A stretch of DNA of 64,000 nt, taken from assembly GCF_050947335.1 (NCBI RefSeq), contig NW_027473314.1, positions 4,898,001 through 4,962,000 on the forward strand, read 5' to 3'. Below, piece after piece: positions 28,991 to 45,950 of the stretch. Origin of the DNA: Megachile rotundata (taxonomy: Eukaryota; Arthropoda; Insecta; Hymenoptera; Megachilidae). Under the pieces are notes generated by a model that worked only from the letters and a program-made list of their open reading frames with translations, did not search any database and was not told the origin of the DNA. Position 1 is the first letter of the stretch, and every line of letters begins with the position of its first letter. Position numbers and translations under genes: made by a program.

Positions 28991-30398
28991 ATCATACAAT
29001 CACAATCATACAATCACAATCATGCAATCACAATCATACAATCACAATCATACAATAAAAGTCATAAAATCACAATCATACAATGACAATCATACAATCA
29101 CAATCATACAAACACAATCATACAATCACAGTCATGCAATCACAATCATACAATCGCAATCATACAATCGCAATATCACAATCACTATCATACAACAACA
29201 ATCATACAATCACGATCATACAATCACGATCATACAATCACGATCATACAATCACGATCATACAATCACGATCATACAATCACGATCATGCAATCACGAT
29301 CATACAATCACGATCATACAATCACGATCATAGAATCACGATCATACAATCACGATCATACAATCACGATCATACAATCACAATCATACAATCACGATCA
29401 TTCCATCACGATCATACAATCACAATCATACAATCACAATCATACAATCGCAATATTACAATCGCAATCATACAATCGCAAAGTCACAATCACTATCATA
29501 CAATCACAATCATACAATCACAATCATACAATCACAATCATACAATCACAATCATACAATCACAATCATACAATCACAATCATACAAACGCAATCATACA
29601 ATCACAATCATATAATCACAATTATACAATCACAATCATACAATCACAAGCATACAATCACAATCATACAATCACAATCATACAATCACAATCATACAAT
29701 CTCAATCATGCAATCACAATCATACAATCAAAATCATATAATCACAATCATACAATCACAATCATACAATCACAATCATACAATCACAATCATACAATCA
29801 CAATCATACAATAAAAGTCATACAATAAAAGTCATACAATCACATTCATACAATGACAATCATACAATCACAATCATACAATCACAATCATACAAACACA
29901 ATCATACAATCACAGTCATGCAATCACAATCATACAATCGCAATCATACAATCGCAATATCACAATCACTATCATACAATCACAATTATACAATCAGAGT
30001 CATACAATCACAATCATACAATCACAATCATACAATCACAATCATACAATCACAATCATACAATCACAGTCATACAATCACAATCATACAATCGCAATCA
30101 TACAATCGCAATGTCACAATCACTATCGTACAATCACAATCATACAATCACAATCATACAATCACAATCATACAATCACAATCATACAATCACGACCATA
30201 CAATCACGATCATACAATCACAATCATACAATCGCAATATTACAATCGCAATCATACAATCACAATCATACAATTAAAATCATACAATCACAATCATACA
30301 ATGGCAATCATACAATCACAGCCATGCAATGACAATCATACAATCGCAATCATACAATCGCAATATCACAATCACTATCATACAATCACAATCATACA
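28991..30398 (+). repeat. 1.4-kb tandem block, copy 2
   Basis: Differs from copy 1 by one added monomer with the unusual variant CATTCCATCACGATC near 29,398-29,412, which turns the offset from 1,400 into 1,414. Homology ends near 30,398, where CAGAGTC appears. Confidence 0.88.
29211..29373 (+). repeat. CGATC run B2, 12 units (9+3)
   Basis: Copy of B1 at 1,400 bp with the same interruption and CATGCAATC variant. Confidence 0.94.
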
Positions 30399-30778
30399 AT
30401 CAGAGTCATACAATCACAATCATACAATCACAATCATACAATCACAATCATACAATCACAATCATACAATCACAGTCATACAATCACGATCATACAATCA
30501 CAATCATACAACCACAGTCTTACAATCACAATCATACAATCACAATCATACAATCACAATCATACAATTAAAATCATACAATTAAAATCATACAATCACA
30601 ATCATACAATGACAATCATACAATCACAATCATACAATCACAATCATATAATCACAATCATGCAATCACAATCATACAATCAACATCGTACAATCACAAT
30701 CATACAGTCGCAATCATGCAATCACAATCATACAATCACAATCATACAATTAAAATCATACAATCACAATCATACAAT

Positions 30779-30983
30779 CACGATCATACAATCACGATCA
30801 TACAATCACGATCATACAATCACGATCATACAATCACGATCATACAATCACGATCATACAATCACGATCATACAATCACGATCATACAATCACGATCATA
30901 CAATCACGATCATACAATCACGATCATACAATCACGATCATACAATCACGATCATACAATCACGATCATACAATCACGATCAT
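30779..30983 (+). repeat. CGATC run A10, 15 units
   Basis: Long-form flanks: CAACATCGTAC left, direct CACAGTC right. Confidence 0.95.
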
Positions 30984-33318
30984 ACAATCACAGTCATACA
31001 ATCACAATCATACAATCACAATCATACAAATAACATCATACAAATAAAATCATACAACCACAATCATACAATCACAATCATACAATCGCAGTCATACAAT
31101 CACAGTCATACAATCACAATCATACAATCGCAATCATACAATCGCAATGTCACAATCACTATTATACAATCACAATCATACAATCACAATCATACAATCA
31201 CAATCTTTCTATCACAATAATACAATCACAATCATACAATCGCAATCATACAATCGCAATGTCACAATCACTATCATACAATCACAATCACACAATCGCA
31301 ATCACACAATCACAATCATACAATCACAATCATACAATCACAATCATACAATCACAATCATACAATCACAACCATACAATCACAATCATACACTCACAAT
31401 CATACAATCACAGTCATACAATCAAAATCATACAATCGCAATCATAAAATCACGATCATACAATCACGATCATACAAGCACGATCATAAAATCACGATCA
31501 TACAATCACGATCATACAATCACGATCATACAATCACAATCATACAATCACAATCATACAATCGCAATATTACAATCGCAATCATACAATCGCAAAGTCA
31601 CAATCACTATCATACAATCACAATCATACAATCAAAATCATACAATCACAATCATACAATCACAATCATACAATCCCAATCATACAATCCCAATCATACA
31701 ATCCCAATCATTCAACCTCAATCATACAATCACAATCATACAATCACAATCATATAATCACAATCATACAATCACAATCATACAATCACCATCATACAAT
31801 CACAATCATACAATCACCATCATACAATCACAATCATACAATCATAATCATATAATCACACTCATTAAATTGCAATCACACAATCGCAATCATACAAACA
31901 CAATCATAAAATCGCAATCATACAATCGCAATGTCACAATAACAATCATACAATCACAATCATACAAACGCAATCATACAATCACAATCATATAATCACA
32001 ATTATACAATCACAATCATACAACCACAAGCATACAATCACAATCATACAATCACAATCATACAATCACAATCATACAACCTCAATCATGCAATCACAAT
32101 CATACAATCAAAATCATATAATCACAATCATACAATCACAATCATACAATCACAATCATACAATCACAATCATACAATCACAATCATACAATAAAAGTCA
32201 TACAATAAAAGTCATACAATCGCAATATTACAATCGCAATCATACAATCACAATCATACAATTAAAATCATACAATCACAATCATACAATGGCAATCATA
32301 CAATCACAATCATACAATCATAATCATACAATCACAATTATACAATCACAATCATACAATCACAATCATATAATCACAGTCGTACAATCGCAATATTACA
32401 ATCGCAATCATACAATCACAAACATCCAATTAAAATCATACAATCGCAATCATACAATGACAATCATACAATCACAATCATACAATCACAATCATACAAT
32501 CACAATCATACAATCACAATCATACAATCACAATCATACAATCACAGTCATACAATCACAATCATACAATCACAATCATACAAATAACATCATACAAATA
32601 AAATCATACAACCACAATCATACAATCACAATCATACAATCACAGTCATACAATCACAGTCATACAATCACAATCATACAATCGCAATCATACAATCGCA
32701 ATGTCACAATCACTATTATACAATCACAATCATACAATCACAATCATACAATCACAATCTTTCTATCACAATCATACAATCACAATCATACAATCGCAAT
32801 CATACAATCGCAATGTCACAATCACTATCATACAATCACAATCACACAATCGCAATCATACAATCACAATCATACAATCACAATCATACAATCACAATCA
32901 TACAATCACAATCATACAATCACAATCATACAATCACAACCATACAATCACAATCATACACTCACAATCATACAATTAAAATCATACAATCACAATCATA
33001 CAATGGCTATCATACAATCACAATCATAAAATCATAATCATACAATCACAATCATACAATCACAATCATATAATCACAATCATGCAATCACAATCATACA
33101 ATCACAATCATACAATGACAATCATACAATCACAATCATACAATCACAATCATACAATCACAATCATACAATCACAATGATACAATCACAATCATACAAT
33201 CACAATCATACAATCACAATCATATAATCACAATCATGCAATCACAATTATACAATAGAAATCATACAATCACAATCATACAGTCGCAATCATGCAATGA
33301 CAATCATACAATTACAAT

Positions 33319-33335
33319 CATACATTAAAATCATA
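33319..33335 (+). other. Register break: one base lost
   Basis: CATACATTAAAATC stands for CATACAATTAAAATC; one A is missing. The phase steps by one between the ACAAACATCC markers at 32418 and 37989. Confidence 0.9.
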
Positions 33336-33913
33336 CAATCACAATCATACAATCACAATCATACAATCACAATCATGCAATCACAATCATACAATCACAA
33401 TCATACAATCACAATCATACAATAAAAGTCATACAATCACAATCATACAATGACAATCATACAATCAAAATCATACAATCACAATCATACAAACACAATC
33501 ATACAATCACAGTCATGCAATCACAATCATACAATCGCAATCATACAATCGCAATATCACAATCACTATCATACAATAACAATCATACAATCACAGTCAT
33601 ACAATCACAATCATACAATCACAATCATACAATCACAATCATACAATCACAATCATACAATCACAGTCATACAATCACAATCATACAATCACAATCATAC
33701 AATTAAAATCATACAATTAAAATCATACAATCACAATCATACAATGACAATCATACAATCACAATCATACAATCACAATCATATAATCACAATCGTGCAA
33801 TCACAATCATACAATCAACATCATACAATCACAATCATACAGTCGCAATCATGCAATCACAATCATACAATCACAATCATACAATTAAAATCATACAATC
33901 ACAATCATACAAT

Positions 33914-34006
33914 CACGATCATACAATCACGATCATACAATCACGATCATACAATCACGATCATACAATCACGATCATACAATCACGATCATACAATCAC
34001 GATCAT
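33914..34006 (+). repeat. CGATC run A11, 7 units
   Basis: Short-form flanks: CAACATCATAC left, one plain monomer before CACAGTC. Confidence 0.94.
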
Positions 34007-34795
34007 ACAATCACAATCATACAATCACAGTCATACAATCACAATCATACAATCACAATCATACAAATAACATCATACAAATAAAATCATACAACCACAA
34101 TCATACAATCACAATCATACAATCACAGTCATACAATCACAGTCATACAATCACCATCATACAATCACAATCATACAATTAAAATCATACAATCACAATC
34201 ATACAATGACAATCATACAATCACAATCATACAATCACAATCATACAATCACAATCATACAATCACAATCATACAATCACAATCATACAATCGCAATCAT
34301 ACAATCGCAATGTCACAATCACTATCATACAATCACAATCATACAATCACAATCAAACAATCACAATCATACAATCACAGTCATACAATCACAATCACAC
34401 AATCGCAATCATACAATCGCAATGTCACAATCACTATTATACAATCACAGTCATAAAATCACAATCATACAATCACAATCATACAATCACGATCATACAA
34501 TCACGATCATACAATCACAATCATACAACCACAGTCTTACAATCACAATCATACAATCACAATCATACAATCACAATCATACAATTAAAATCATACAATT
34601 AAAATCATACAATCACAATCATACAATGACAATCATACAATCACAATCATACAATCACAATCATATAATCACAATCGTGCAATCACAATCATACAATCAA
34701 CATCATACAATCACAATCATACAGTCGCAATCATGCAATCACAATCATACAATCACAATCATACAATTAAAATCATACAATCACAATCATACAAT

Positions 34796-35000
34796 CACGA
34801 TCATACAATCACGATCATACAATCACGATCATACAATCACGATCATACAATCACGATCATACAATCACGATCATACAATCACGATCATACAATCACGATC
34901 ATACAATCACGATCATACAATCACGATCATACAATCACGATCATAGAATCACGATCATACAATCACGATCATACAATCACGATCATACAATCACGATCAT
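34796..35000 (+). repeat. CGATC run H2, 15 units (11+4), hybrid
   Basis: The left flank is type A (CAGTCGCAATCATGCA, TTAAAATC). The run carries the type B interruption TAGAATC after unit eleven, and the right side lacks CACAGTC, as in type B. A crossover inside the run between an A and a B copy would give this. Confidence 0.88.
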
Positions 35001-36181
35001 ACAATCACAATCATACAATCACAATCATACAAATAACATCATACAAATAAAATCATACAACCACAATCATACAATCACAATCATACAATCACAGTCATAC
35101 AATCACAGTCATACAATCACAATCATACAATCACAATCATACAAATAACATCATACAAATAAAATCATACAACCACAATCATACAATCACAATCATACAA
35201 TCACAGTCACACAATCACAGTCATACAATCACAATCATACAATCGCAATCATACAATCGCAATGTCACAATCACTATCATACAATCACAATCATACAATC
35301 ACAATCATACAATCACAATCATACAATCAGAATCATGCAATCACGATCATACAATCACGATCATACAATCACGATCATACAATCACAGTCACACAATCAC
35401 AGTCATACAATCACAATCATACAATCGCAATCATACAATCGCAATGTCACAATCACTATCATACAATCACAATCATACAATCACAATCATACAATCACAA
35501 TCATACAATCACAATCATACAATCACAATCATACAATCACAGTCATACAATCACAATCACACAATCGCAATCATACAATCGCAATGTCACAATCACTATC
35601 GTACAATCACAATCATACAATCACAATCATACAATCACGATCATACAATCACGATCATACAATCACGATCATACAATCGCGATCATACAATCACAATCAT
35701 ACAATCGCAATATTACAATCGCAATCATACAATCGCAATGTCACAATCATTATCATACAGTCACAATCATACAATCACAATCATACAATCCCAATCATTC
35801 AATCTCAATCATACAATCACAATCATATAATCACAATCATACAATCACAATCATACAATCACCATCATACAATCTCAATCATGCAATCACAATCATACAA
35901 TCAAAATCATACAACCACAATCATACAATCACAATCATACAATCACAATCATACAATCACAGTCATACAATCACAATCATACAATCACCATCATACAATC
36001 ACAATCATACAATTAAAATCATACAATCACAATCATACAATGACAATCATACAATCACAATCATACAATCACAATCATATAATCACAATCATGCAATCAC
36101 AATCATACAATCAACATCATACAATCACAATCATACAGTCGCAATCATGCAATCACAATCATACAATCACAATCATACAAT

Positions 36182-36260
36182 CACGATCATACAATCACGA
36201 TCATACAATCACGATCATACAATCACGATCATACAATCACGATCATACAATCACGATCAT
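36182..36260 (+). repeat. CGATC run A12, 6 units
   Basis: Short-form right flank. The usual TTAAAATC monomer on the left is missing, so the run is shortened on its left side together with its flank. Confidence 0.93.
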
Positions 36261-36269
36261 ACAATCACA

Positions 36270-38740
36270 ATCATACAATCACAGTCATACAATCACAATC
36301 ATACAATCACAATCATACAAATAACATCATACAAATAAAATCATACAACCACAATCATACAATCACAATCATACAATCACAGTCATACAATCACAGTCAT
36401 ACAATCGCAATCATACAATCGCAATCATACAATCGCAATGTCACAATCACTATTATACAATCACAATCATACAATCGCAATATTACAATCGCAATCATAC
36501 AATCGCATAGTCACAATCACTATCATACAATCACAATCATACAATCAAAATCATACAATCACAATCATACAATCACAATCATACAATCCCAATCATACAA
36601 TCCCAATCATTCAACCTCAATCATACAATCACAATCATACAATCACAATCATATAATCACAATCATACAATCACAATCATACAATCACCATCATACAATC
36701 ACAATCATACAATCACCATCATACAATCACAATCATACAATCATAATCATGTAATCACACTCATTAAATTGCAATCACACAATCGCAATCATACAAACAC
36801 AATCATAAAATCGCAATCATACAATCGCAATGTCACAATCACAATCATACAATCACAATCATACAATCACAATCATATAATCACAATCATACAATCACAA
36901 TCATACAATCACGATCATAAAATCACGCTCATACAATCACGATCATACAATCACGATCATACAATCACAATCATACAATCACAATCATACAATCGCAATA
37001 TTACAATCGCAATCATACAATCGCAAAGTCACAATCACTATCATACAATCACAATCATACAATCACAATCATACAATCACAATCATACAATCACAATCAT
37101 ACAATCACAATCATACAATCACAATCATACAAACGCAATCATACAATCACAATCATATAATCACAATTATACAATCACAATCATACAATCACAAGCATAC
37201 AATCACAATCATACAATCACAATCATACAATCACAATCATACAATCTCAATCATGCAATCACAATCATACAATCAAAATCATATAATCACAATCATACAA
37301 TCACAATCATACAATCACAATCATACAATCTCAATCATGCAATCACAATCATACAATCAAAATCATATAATCACAATCATACAATCACAATCATACAATC
37401 ACAATCATACAATCACAATCATACAATCACAATCATACAATAAAAGTCATACAATAAAAGTCATACAATCACATTCATACAATGACAATCATACAATCAC
37501 AATCATACAATCACAATCATACAAACACAATCATACAATCACAGTCATGCAATCACAATCATACAATCGCAATCATACAATCGCAATATCACAATCAGTA
37601 TCATACAATCACAATCATACAATCAGAGTCATACAATCACAATCATACAATCACAATCATACAATCACAATCATACAATCACAATCATACAATCACGATC
37701 ATACAATCACAATCATACAATCACGACCATACAATCACGATCATACAATCACAATCATACAATCGCAATATTACAATCGCAATCATACAATCACAATCAT
37801 ACAATTAAAATCATACAATCACAATCATACAATGGCAATCATACAATCACAATCATACAATCATAATCATACAATCACAATCATACAATCACAATCATAC
37901 AATCACAATCATACAATCACAATCATACAATCACAATCATATAATCACAGTCATACAATCGCAATATTACAATCGCAATCATACAATCACAAACATCCAA
38001 TTAAAATCATACAATCGCAATCATACAATGACAATCATACAGTCGCAATCATGCAATGACAATCATACAATCACAATCATACAATTAAAATCATACAATC
38101 ACAATCATACAATCACAATCATACAATCACAATCATGCAATCACAATCATACAATCACAATCATACAATAAAAGTCATACAATCACAATCATACAATGAC
38201 AATCATACAATCACATTCATACGAACACAATCATACAATCACAGTCATGCAATCACAATCATACAATCGCAATCATACAATCGCAATATCACAATCACTA
38301 TCATACAATAACAATCATACAATCACGATCATACAATCACGATCATACAATCACGATCATACAATCACGATCATACAATCACGATCATACAATCACGATC
38401 ATACAATCACGATCATACAATCACGATCATACAATCACGATCATAGAATCACGATCATACAATCACGATCATACAAATAACATCATACAAATAAAATCAT
38501 ACAACCACAATCATACAATCACAATCATACAATCACAGTCGTACAATCACAGTCATACAATCACAATCATACAATCACAATCATACAAATAACATCATAC
38601 AAATAAAATCATACAACCACAATCATACAATCGCAATCATACAATCACAGTCACACAATCACAGTCATACAATCACAATCATACAATCGCAATCATACAA
38701 TCGCAATGTCACAATCACTATCATACAATCACAATCATAC
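36270..38740 (+). repeat. ~2.5-kb block, copy 1 of 3
   Basis: Begins with the AAATAACATC module right of a type A run, then CCCAATC, CATGTAATC/CATTAAATTG, CTCAATCATGCA, CAATAAAAGTC, type E, ACAAACATCC and a type B run. Offsets to copy 2 are 2,996, 2,870 and 2,940 bp, all multiples of 14; here a second CTCAATCATGCA module is present (near 37.32 kb). Confidence 0.85.
38324..38472 (+). repeat. CGATC run B3, 11 units (9+2)
   Basis: Nine units before TAGAATC and two after, then AAATAACATC directly, without the plain monomers present in other type B copies. Confidence 0.94.
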
Positions 38741-39163
38741 AATCACAATCATACAATCACAATCATACAATCACAATCATACAATCACAATCATACAATC
38801 ACAATCATACAATCACAATCATACAATCACAATCATACAATCACAATCATACAATCACAGTCATACAATCACGATCATACAATCACAATCATACAACCAC
38901 AGTCTTACAATCACAATCATACAATCACAATCATACAATCACAATCATACAATTAAAATCATACAATTAAAATCATACAATCACAATCATACAATGACAA
39001 TCATACAATCACAATCATTCAATCACAATCATATAATCACAATCATGCAATCACAATCATACAATCAACATCATACAATCACAATCATACAGTCGCAATC
39101 ATGCAATCACAATCATACAATCACAATCATACAATTAAAATCATACAATCACAATCATACAAT

Positions 39164-39256
39164 CACGATCATACAATCACGATCATACAATCACGATCAT
39201 ACAATCACGATCATACAATCACGATCATACAATCACGATCATACAATCACGATCAT
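39164..39256 (+). repeat. CGATC run A13, 7 units
   Basis: Short-form flanks. One CATTCAATC variant lies in the left module at about 39,018. Confidence 0.94.
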
Positions 39257-39259
39257 ACA

Positions 39260-41735
39260 ATCACAATCATACAATCACAGTCATACAATCACAATCATAC
39301 AATCACAATCATACAAATAACATCATACAAATAAAATCATACAACCACAATCATACAATCACAATCATACAATCACAGTCATACAATCACAGTCATACAA
39401 TCGCAATCATACAATCGCAATCATACAATCGCAATGTCACAATCACTATTATACAATCACAATCATACAATCGCAATATTACAATCGCAATCATACAATC
39501 GCAAAGTCACAATCACTATCATACAATCACAATCATACAATCAAAATCATACAATCACAATCATACAATCACAATCATACAATCCCAATCATACAATCCC
39601 AATCATTCAACCTCAATCATACAATCACAATCATACAATGACAATCATACAATCACAATCATACAATCACAATCATATAATCACAATCATGCAATCACAA
39701 TCATACAATCACCATCATACAATCACAATCATACAATCATAATCATGTAATCACACTCATTAAATTGCAATCACACAATCGCAATCATACAAACACAATC
39801 ATAAAATCGCAATCATACAATCGCAATGTCACAATCACAATCATACAATCACAATCATACAATCACAATCATATAATCACAATCATACAATCACAATCAT
39901 ACAATCACGATCATAAAATCACGATCATACAATCACGATCATACAATCACGATCATACAATCACAATCATACAACCACAATCATACAATCGCAATATTAC
40001 AATCGCAATCATACAATCGCAAAGTCACAATCACTATCATACAATCACAATCATACAATCACAATCATACAATCACAATCATACAATCACAATCATACAA
40101 TCACAATCATACAATCACAATCATACAATCACAATCATACAATCACAATCATACAATCACAATCATACAATCACAATCATACAATCACAATCATACAATC
40201 ACAATCATACAATCTCAATCATGCAATCACAATCATACAATCAAAATCATATAATCACAATCATACAATCACAATCATACAATCACAATCATACAATCAC
40301 AATCATACAATAAAAGTCATACAATAAAAGTCATACAATCACATTCATACAATGACAATCATACAATCACAATCATACAATCACAATCATACAAACACAA
40401 TCATACAATCACAGTCATGCAATCACAATCATACAATCGCAATCATACAATCGCAATATCACAATCACTATCATACAATCACAATCATACAATCAGAGTC
40501 ATACAATCGCAATCATACAATCACAATCATACAATCACAATCATACAATCACAGTCATACAATCACAATCATACAATCGCAATCATACAATCGCAATGTC
40601 ACAATCACTATCGTACAATCACAATCATACAATCACAATCATACAATCACAATCATACAATCACAATCATACAATAACGACCATACAATCACGATCATAC
40701 AATCACAATCATACAATCGCAATATTACAATCGCAATCATACAATCACAATCATACAATTAAAATCATACAATCACAATCATACAATGGCAATCATACAA
40801 TCACAATCATACAATCATAATCATACAATCACAATCATACAATCACAATCATACAATCACAATCATACAATCACAATCATATAATCACAGTCATACAATC
40901 GCAATATTACAATCGCAATCATACAATCACAAACATCCAATTAAAATCATACAATCGCAATCATACAATGACAATCATACAGTCGCAATCATGCAATGAC
41001 AATCATACAATCACAATCATACAATTAAAATCATACAATCACAATCATACAATCACAATCATACAATCACAATCATGCAATCACAATCATACAATCACAA
41101 TCATACAATAAAAGTCATACAATCACAATCATACAATGACAATCATACAATCACAATCATACGAACACAATCATACAATCACAGTCATGCAATCACAATC
41201 ATACAATCGCAATCATACAATCGCAATATCACAATCACTATCATACAATAACAATCATACAATCACGATCATACAATCACGATCATACAATCACGATCAT
41301 ACAATCACGATCATACAATCACGATCATACAATCACGATCATACAATCACGATCATACAATCACGATCATACAATCACGATCATAGAATCACGATCATAC
41401 AATCACGATCATACAATCACGATCATACAATCACGATCATACAATCACAATCATACAATCACAATCATACAAATAACATCATACAAATAAAATCATACAA
41501 CCACAATCATACAATCACAATCATACAATCACAGTCATACAATCACAGTCATACAATCACAATCATACAATCACAATCATACAAATAACATCATACAAAT
41601 AAAATCATACAACCACAATCATACAATCACAATCATACAATCACAGTCACACAATCACAGTCATACAATCACAATCATACAATCGCAATCATACAATCGC
41701 AATGTCACAATCACTATCATACAATCACAATCATA
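39260..41735 (+). repeat. ~2.5-kb block, copy 2 of 3
   Basis: Same module order as copy 1. One CATTCAACCTC flank and the CATGTAATC patch are rearranged by whole monomers near 39.64-39.75 kb. It ends in a doubled AAATAACATC module and a GCAATGTCAC monomer before switching to the 17-22-kb type of sequence at about 41.75 kb. Confidence 0.83.
41264..41440 (+). repeat. CGATC run B4, 13 units (9+4)
   Basis: Nine units before TAGAATC and four after. It is the homologue of B3 at 2,940 bp. Confidence 0.94.
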
Positions 41736-42726
41736 CAATCACAATCATCCAATCACAATCATACAATCACAATCATGCAATCACAATCATACAATCACAA
41801 TCATACAATCACAATCATACAATAAAAGTCATACAATCACAATCATACAATGACAATCATACAATCAAAATCATTCAATCACAATCATACAAACACAATC
41901 ATACAATCACAGTCATGCAATCACAATCATACAATCGCAATCATACAATCGCAATATCACAATCACTATCATACAATAACAATCATACAATCACAGTCAT
42001 ACAATCACAATCATACAATCACAATCATACAATCACAATCATACAATCACAATCATACAATCACAATCATACAATCACAGTCATACAATCACAATCACAC
42101 AATCGCAATCATACAATCGCAATGTCACAATCACTATCGTACAATCACAATCATACAATCACAATCATACAATCACAATCATACAATCACGATCATACAA
42201 TCACGATCATACAATCACGATCATACAATCGCGATCATACTATCACAATCATACAATCGCAATATTACAATCGCAATCATACAATCGCAATGTCACAATC
42301 ATTATCATACAGTCACAATCATACAATCACAATCATACAATCCCAATCATTCAATCTCAATCATACAATCACAATCATATAATCACAATCATACAATCAC
42401 AATCATACAATCACCATCATACAATCTCAATCATGCAATCACAATCATACAATCAAAATCATACAACCACAATCATACAATCACAATCATACAATCACAA
42501 TCATACAATCACAGTCATACAATCACAATCATACAATCACCATCATACAATCACAATCATACAATTAAAATCGTACAATCACAATCATACAATGACAATC
42601 ATACAATCACAATCATACAATCACAATCATACAATCACAATCATACAATCACAATCATATAATCACAATCATGCAATCACAATCATACAATCAACATCAT
42701 ACAATCACAATCATACAGTCGCAATC

Positions 42727-42740
42727 ATGCACCACAATAA
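42727..42740 (+). other. Register break: one base lost
   Basis: ATGCACCACAATAAT replaces the ATGCAATCACAATAAT seen in homologous copies (for example at about 22,835), one base shorter. Offsets between the 39-41-kb and 43-45-kb blocks are a multiple of 14 minus one because of it. Confidence 0.9.
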
Positions 42741-43334
42741 TACAATCACAATCATACAATTAAAATCATACAATCACAATCATACAATCACAATCATACA
42801 ATCACAATCATACAATCGCAATCATACAATCGCAATGTCACAATCACTATCATACAATCACAATCATTCAATCACAATCATACAATCACAATCCTACTAT
42901 CACAATCATACAATCACACTCATACAATCACAATCATACAATCGCAATCATACAATCGCAATGTCACAATCACTATTATACAATCACAGTCATAAAATCA
43001 CAATCATACAATCACAATCATACAATCACGATCATACAATCACGATCATACAATCACAATCATACAACCACAGTCTTACAATCACAATCATACAATCACA
43101 ATCATACAATCACAATCATACAATTAAAATCATACAATTAAAATCATACAATCACAATCATACAATGACAATCATACAATCACAATCATACAATCACAAT
43201 CATATAATCACAATCATGCAATCACAATCATACAATCAACATCATACAATCACAATCATACAGTCGCAATCATGCAATCACAATCATACAATCACAATCA
43301 TACAATTAAAATCATACAATCACAATCATACAAT

Positions 43335-43469
43335 CACGATCATACAATCACGATCATACAATCACGATCATACAATCACGATCATACAATCACGATCATA
43401 CAATCACGATCATACAATCACGATCATACAATCACGATCATACAATCACGATCATACAATCACGATCAT
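43335..43469 (+). repeat. CGATC run A14, 10 units
   Basis: Short-form flanks; lies at the left edge of the third ~2.5-kb block. Confidence 0.94.
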
Positions 43470-45950
43470 ACAATCACAATCATACAATCACAGTCATACA
43501 ATCACAATCATACAATCACAATCATACAAATAACATCATACAAATAAAATCATACAACCACAATCATACAATCACAATCATACAATCACAGTCATACAAT
43601 CACAGTCATACAATCGCAATCATACAATCGCAATCATACAATCGCAATGTCACAATCACTATTATACAATCACAATCATACAATCGCAATATTACAATCG
43701 CAATCATACAATCGCATAGTCACAATCACTATCATACAATCACAATCATACAATCAAAATCATACAATCACAATCATACAATCACAATCATACAATCCCA
43801 ATCATACAATCCCAATCATTCAACCTCAATCATACAATCACAATCATACAATCACAATCATATAATCACAATCATACAATCACAATCATACAATCACCAT
43901 CATACAATCACAATCATACAATCACCATCATACAATCACAATCATACAATCATAATCATGTAATCACACTCATTAAATTGCAATCACACAATCGCAATCA
44001 TACAAACACAATCATAAAATCGCAATCATACAATCGCAATGTCACAATCACAATCATACAATCACAATCATACAATCACAATCATATAATCACAATCATA
44101 CAATCACAATCATACAATCACGATCATAAAATCACGATCATACAATCACGATCATACAATCACGATCATACAATCACAATCATACAATCACAATCATACA
44201 ATCGCAATATTACAATCGCAATCATACAATCGCAAAGTCACAATCACTATCATACAATCACAATCATACAATCACAATCATACAATCACAATCATACAAT
44301 CACAATCATACAATCACAATCATACAATCACAATCATACAATCACAATCATACAAACGCAATCATACAATCACAATCATATAATCACAATTATACAATCA
44401 CAATCATACAATCACAAGCATACAATCACAATCATACAATCACAATCATACAATCACAATCATACAATCTCAATCATGCAATCACAATCATACAATCAAA
44501 ATCATATAATCACAATCATACAATCACAATCATACAATCACAATCATACAATCACAATCATACAATCACAATCATACAATCACAATCATACAATAAAAGT
44601 CATACAATAAAAGTCATACAATCACATTCATACAATGACAATCATACAATCACAATCATACAATCACAATCATACAAACACAATCATACAATCACAGTCA
44701 TGCAATCACAATCATACAATCGCAATCATACAATCGCAATATCACAATCACTATCATACAATCACAATCATACAATCAGAGTCATACAATCACAATCATA
44801 CAATCACAATCATACAATCACAATCATACAATCACAGTCATACAATCACAATCATACAATCGCAATCATACAATCGCAATGTCACAATCACTATCGTACA
44901 ATCACAATCATACAATCACAATCATACAATCACAATCATACAATCACAATCATACAATCACGACCATACAATCACGATCATACAATCACAATCATACAAT
45001 CGCAATATTACAATCGCAATCATACAATCACAATCATACAATTAAAATCATACAATCACAATCATACAATGGCAATCATACAATCACAATCATACAATCA
45101 TAATCATACAATCACAATCATACAATCACAATCGTACAATCACAATCATACAATCACAATCATATAATCACAGTCATACAATCGCAATATTACAATCGCA
45201 ATCATACAATCACAAACATCCAATTAAAATCATACAATCGCAATCATACAATGACAATCATACAGTCGCAATCATGCAATGACAATCATACAATCACAAT
45301 CATACAATTAAAATCATACAATCACAATCATACAATCACAATCATACAATCACAATCATGCAATCACAATCATACAATCACAATCATACAATAAAAGTCA
45401 TACAATCACAATCATACAATGACAATCATACAATCACAATCATACGTACACAATCATACAATCACAGTCATGCAATCACAATCATACAATCGCAATCATA
45501 CAATCGCAATATCACAATCACTATCATACAATAACAATCATACAATCACGATCATACAATCACGATCATACAATCACGATCATACAATCACGATCATACA
45601 ATCACGATCATACAATCACGATCATACAATCACGATCATACAATCACGATCATAGAATCACGATCATACAATCACGATCATACAATCACGATCATACAAT
45701 CACGATCATACAATCACAATCATACAATCACAATCATACAATCACAATCATACAAATAACATCATACAAATAAAATCATACAACCACAATCATACAATCA
45801 CAATCATACAATCACAGTCACACAATCACAGTCATACAATCACAATCATACAATCGCAATCATACAATCGCAATGTCACAATCACTATCATACAATCACA
45901 ATCATACAATCACAATCATACAATCACAATCATACAATCACAATCATACA
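43470..45950 (+). repeat. ~2.5-kb block, copy 3 of 3
   Basis: Offset from copy 2 is 4,213 bp early (39765/43978) and 4,283 bp later (40352/44635, 41136/45419). Both are a multiple of 14 minus one because of the base lost at 42,731. The doubled AAATAACATC module of copy 2 is single here, 112 bp (eight monomers) shorter. Confidence 0.83.
45547..45709 (+). repeat. CGATC run B5, 12 units (8+4)
   Basis: Eight units before TAGAATC and four after. The upstream module reads CATACGTACACAATC where the homologues B3 and B4 have CATACGAACACAATC. Confidence 0.94.
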
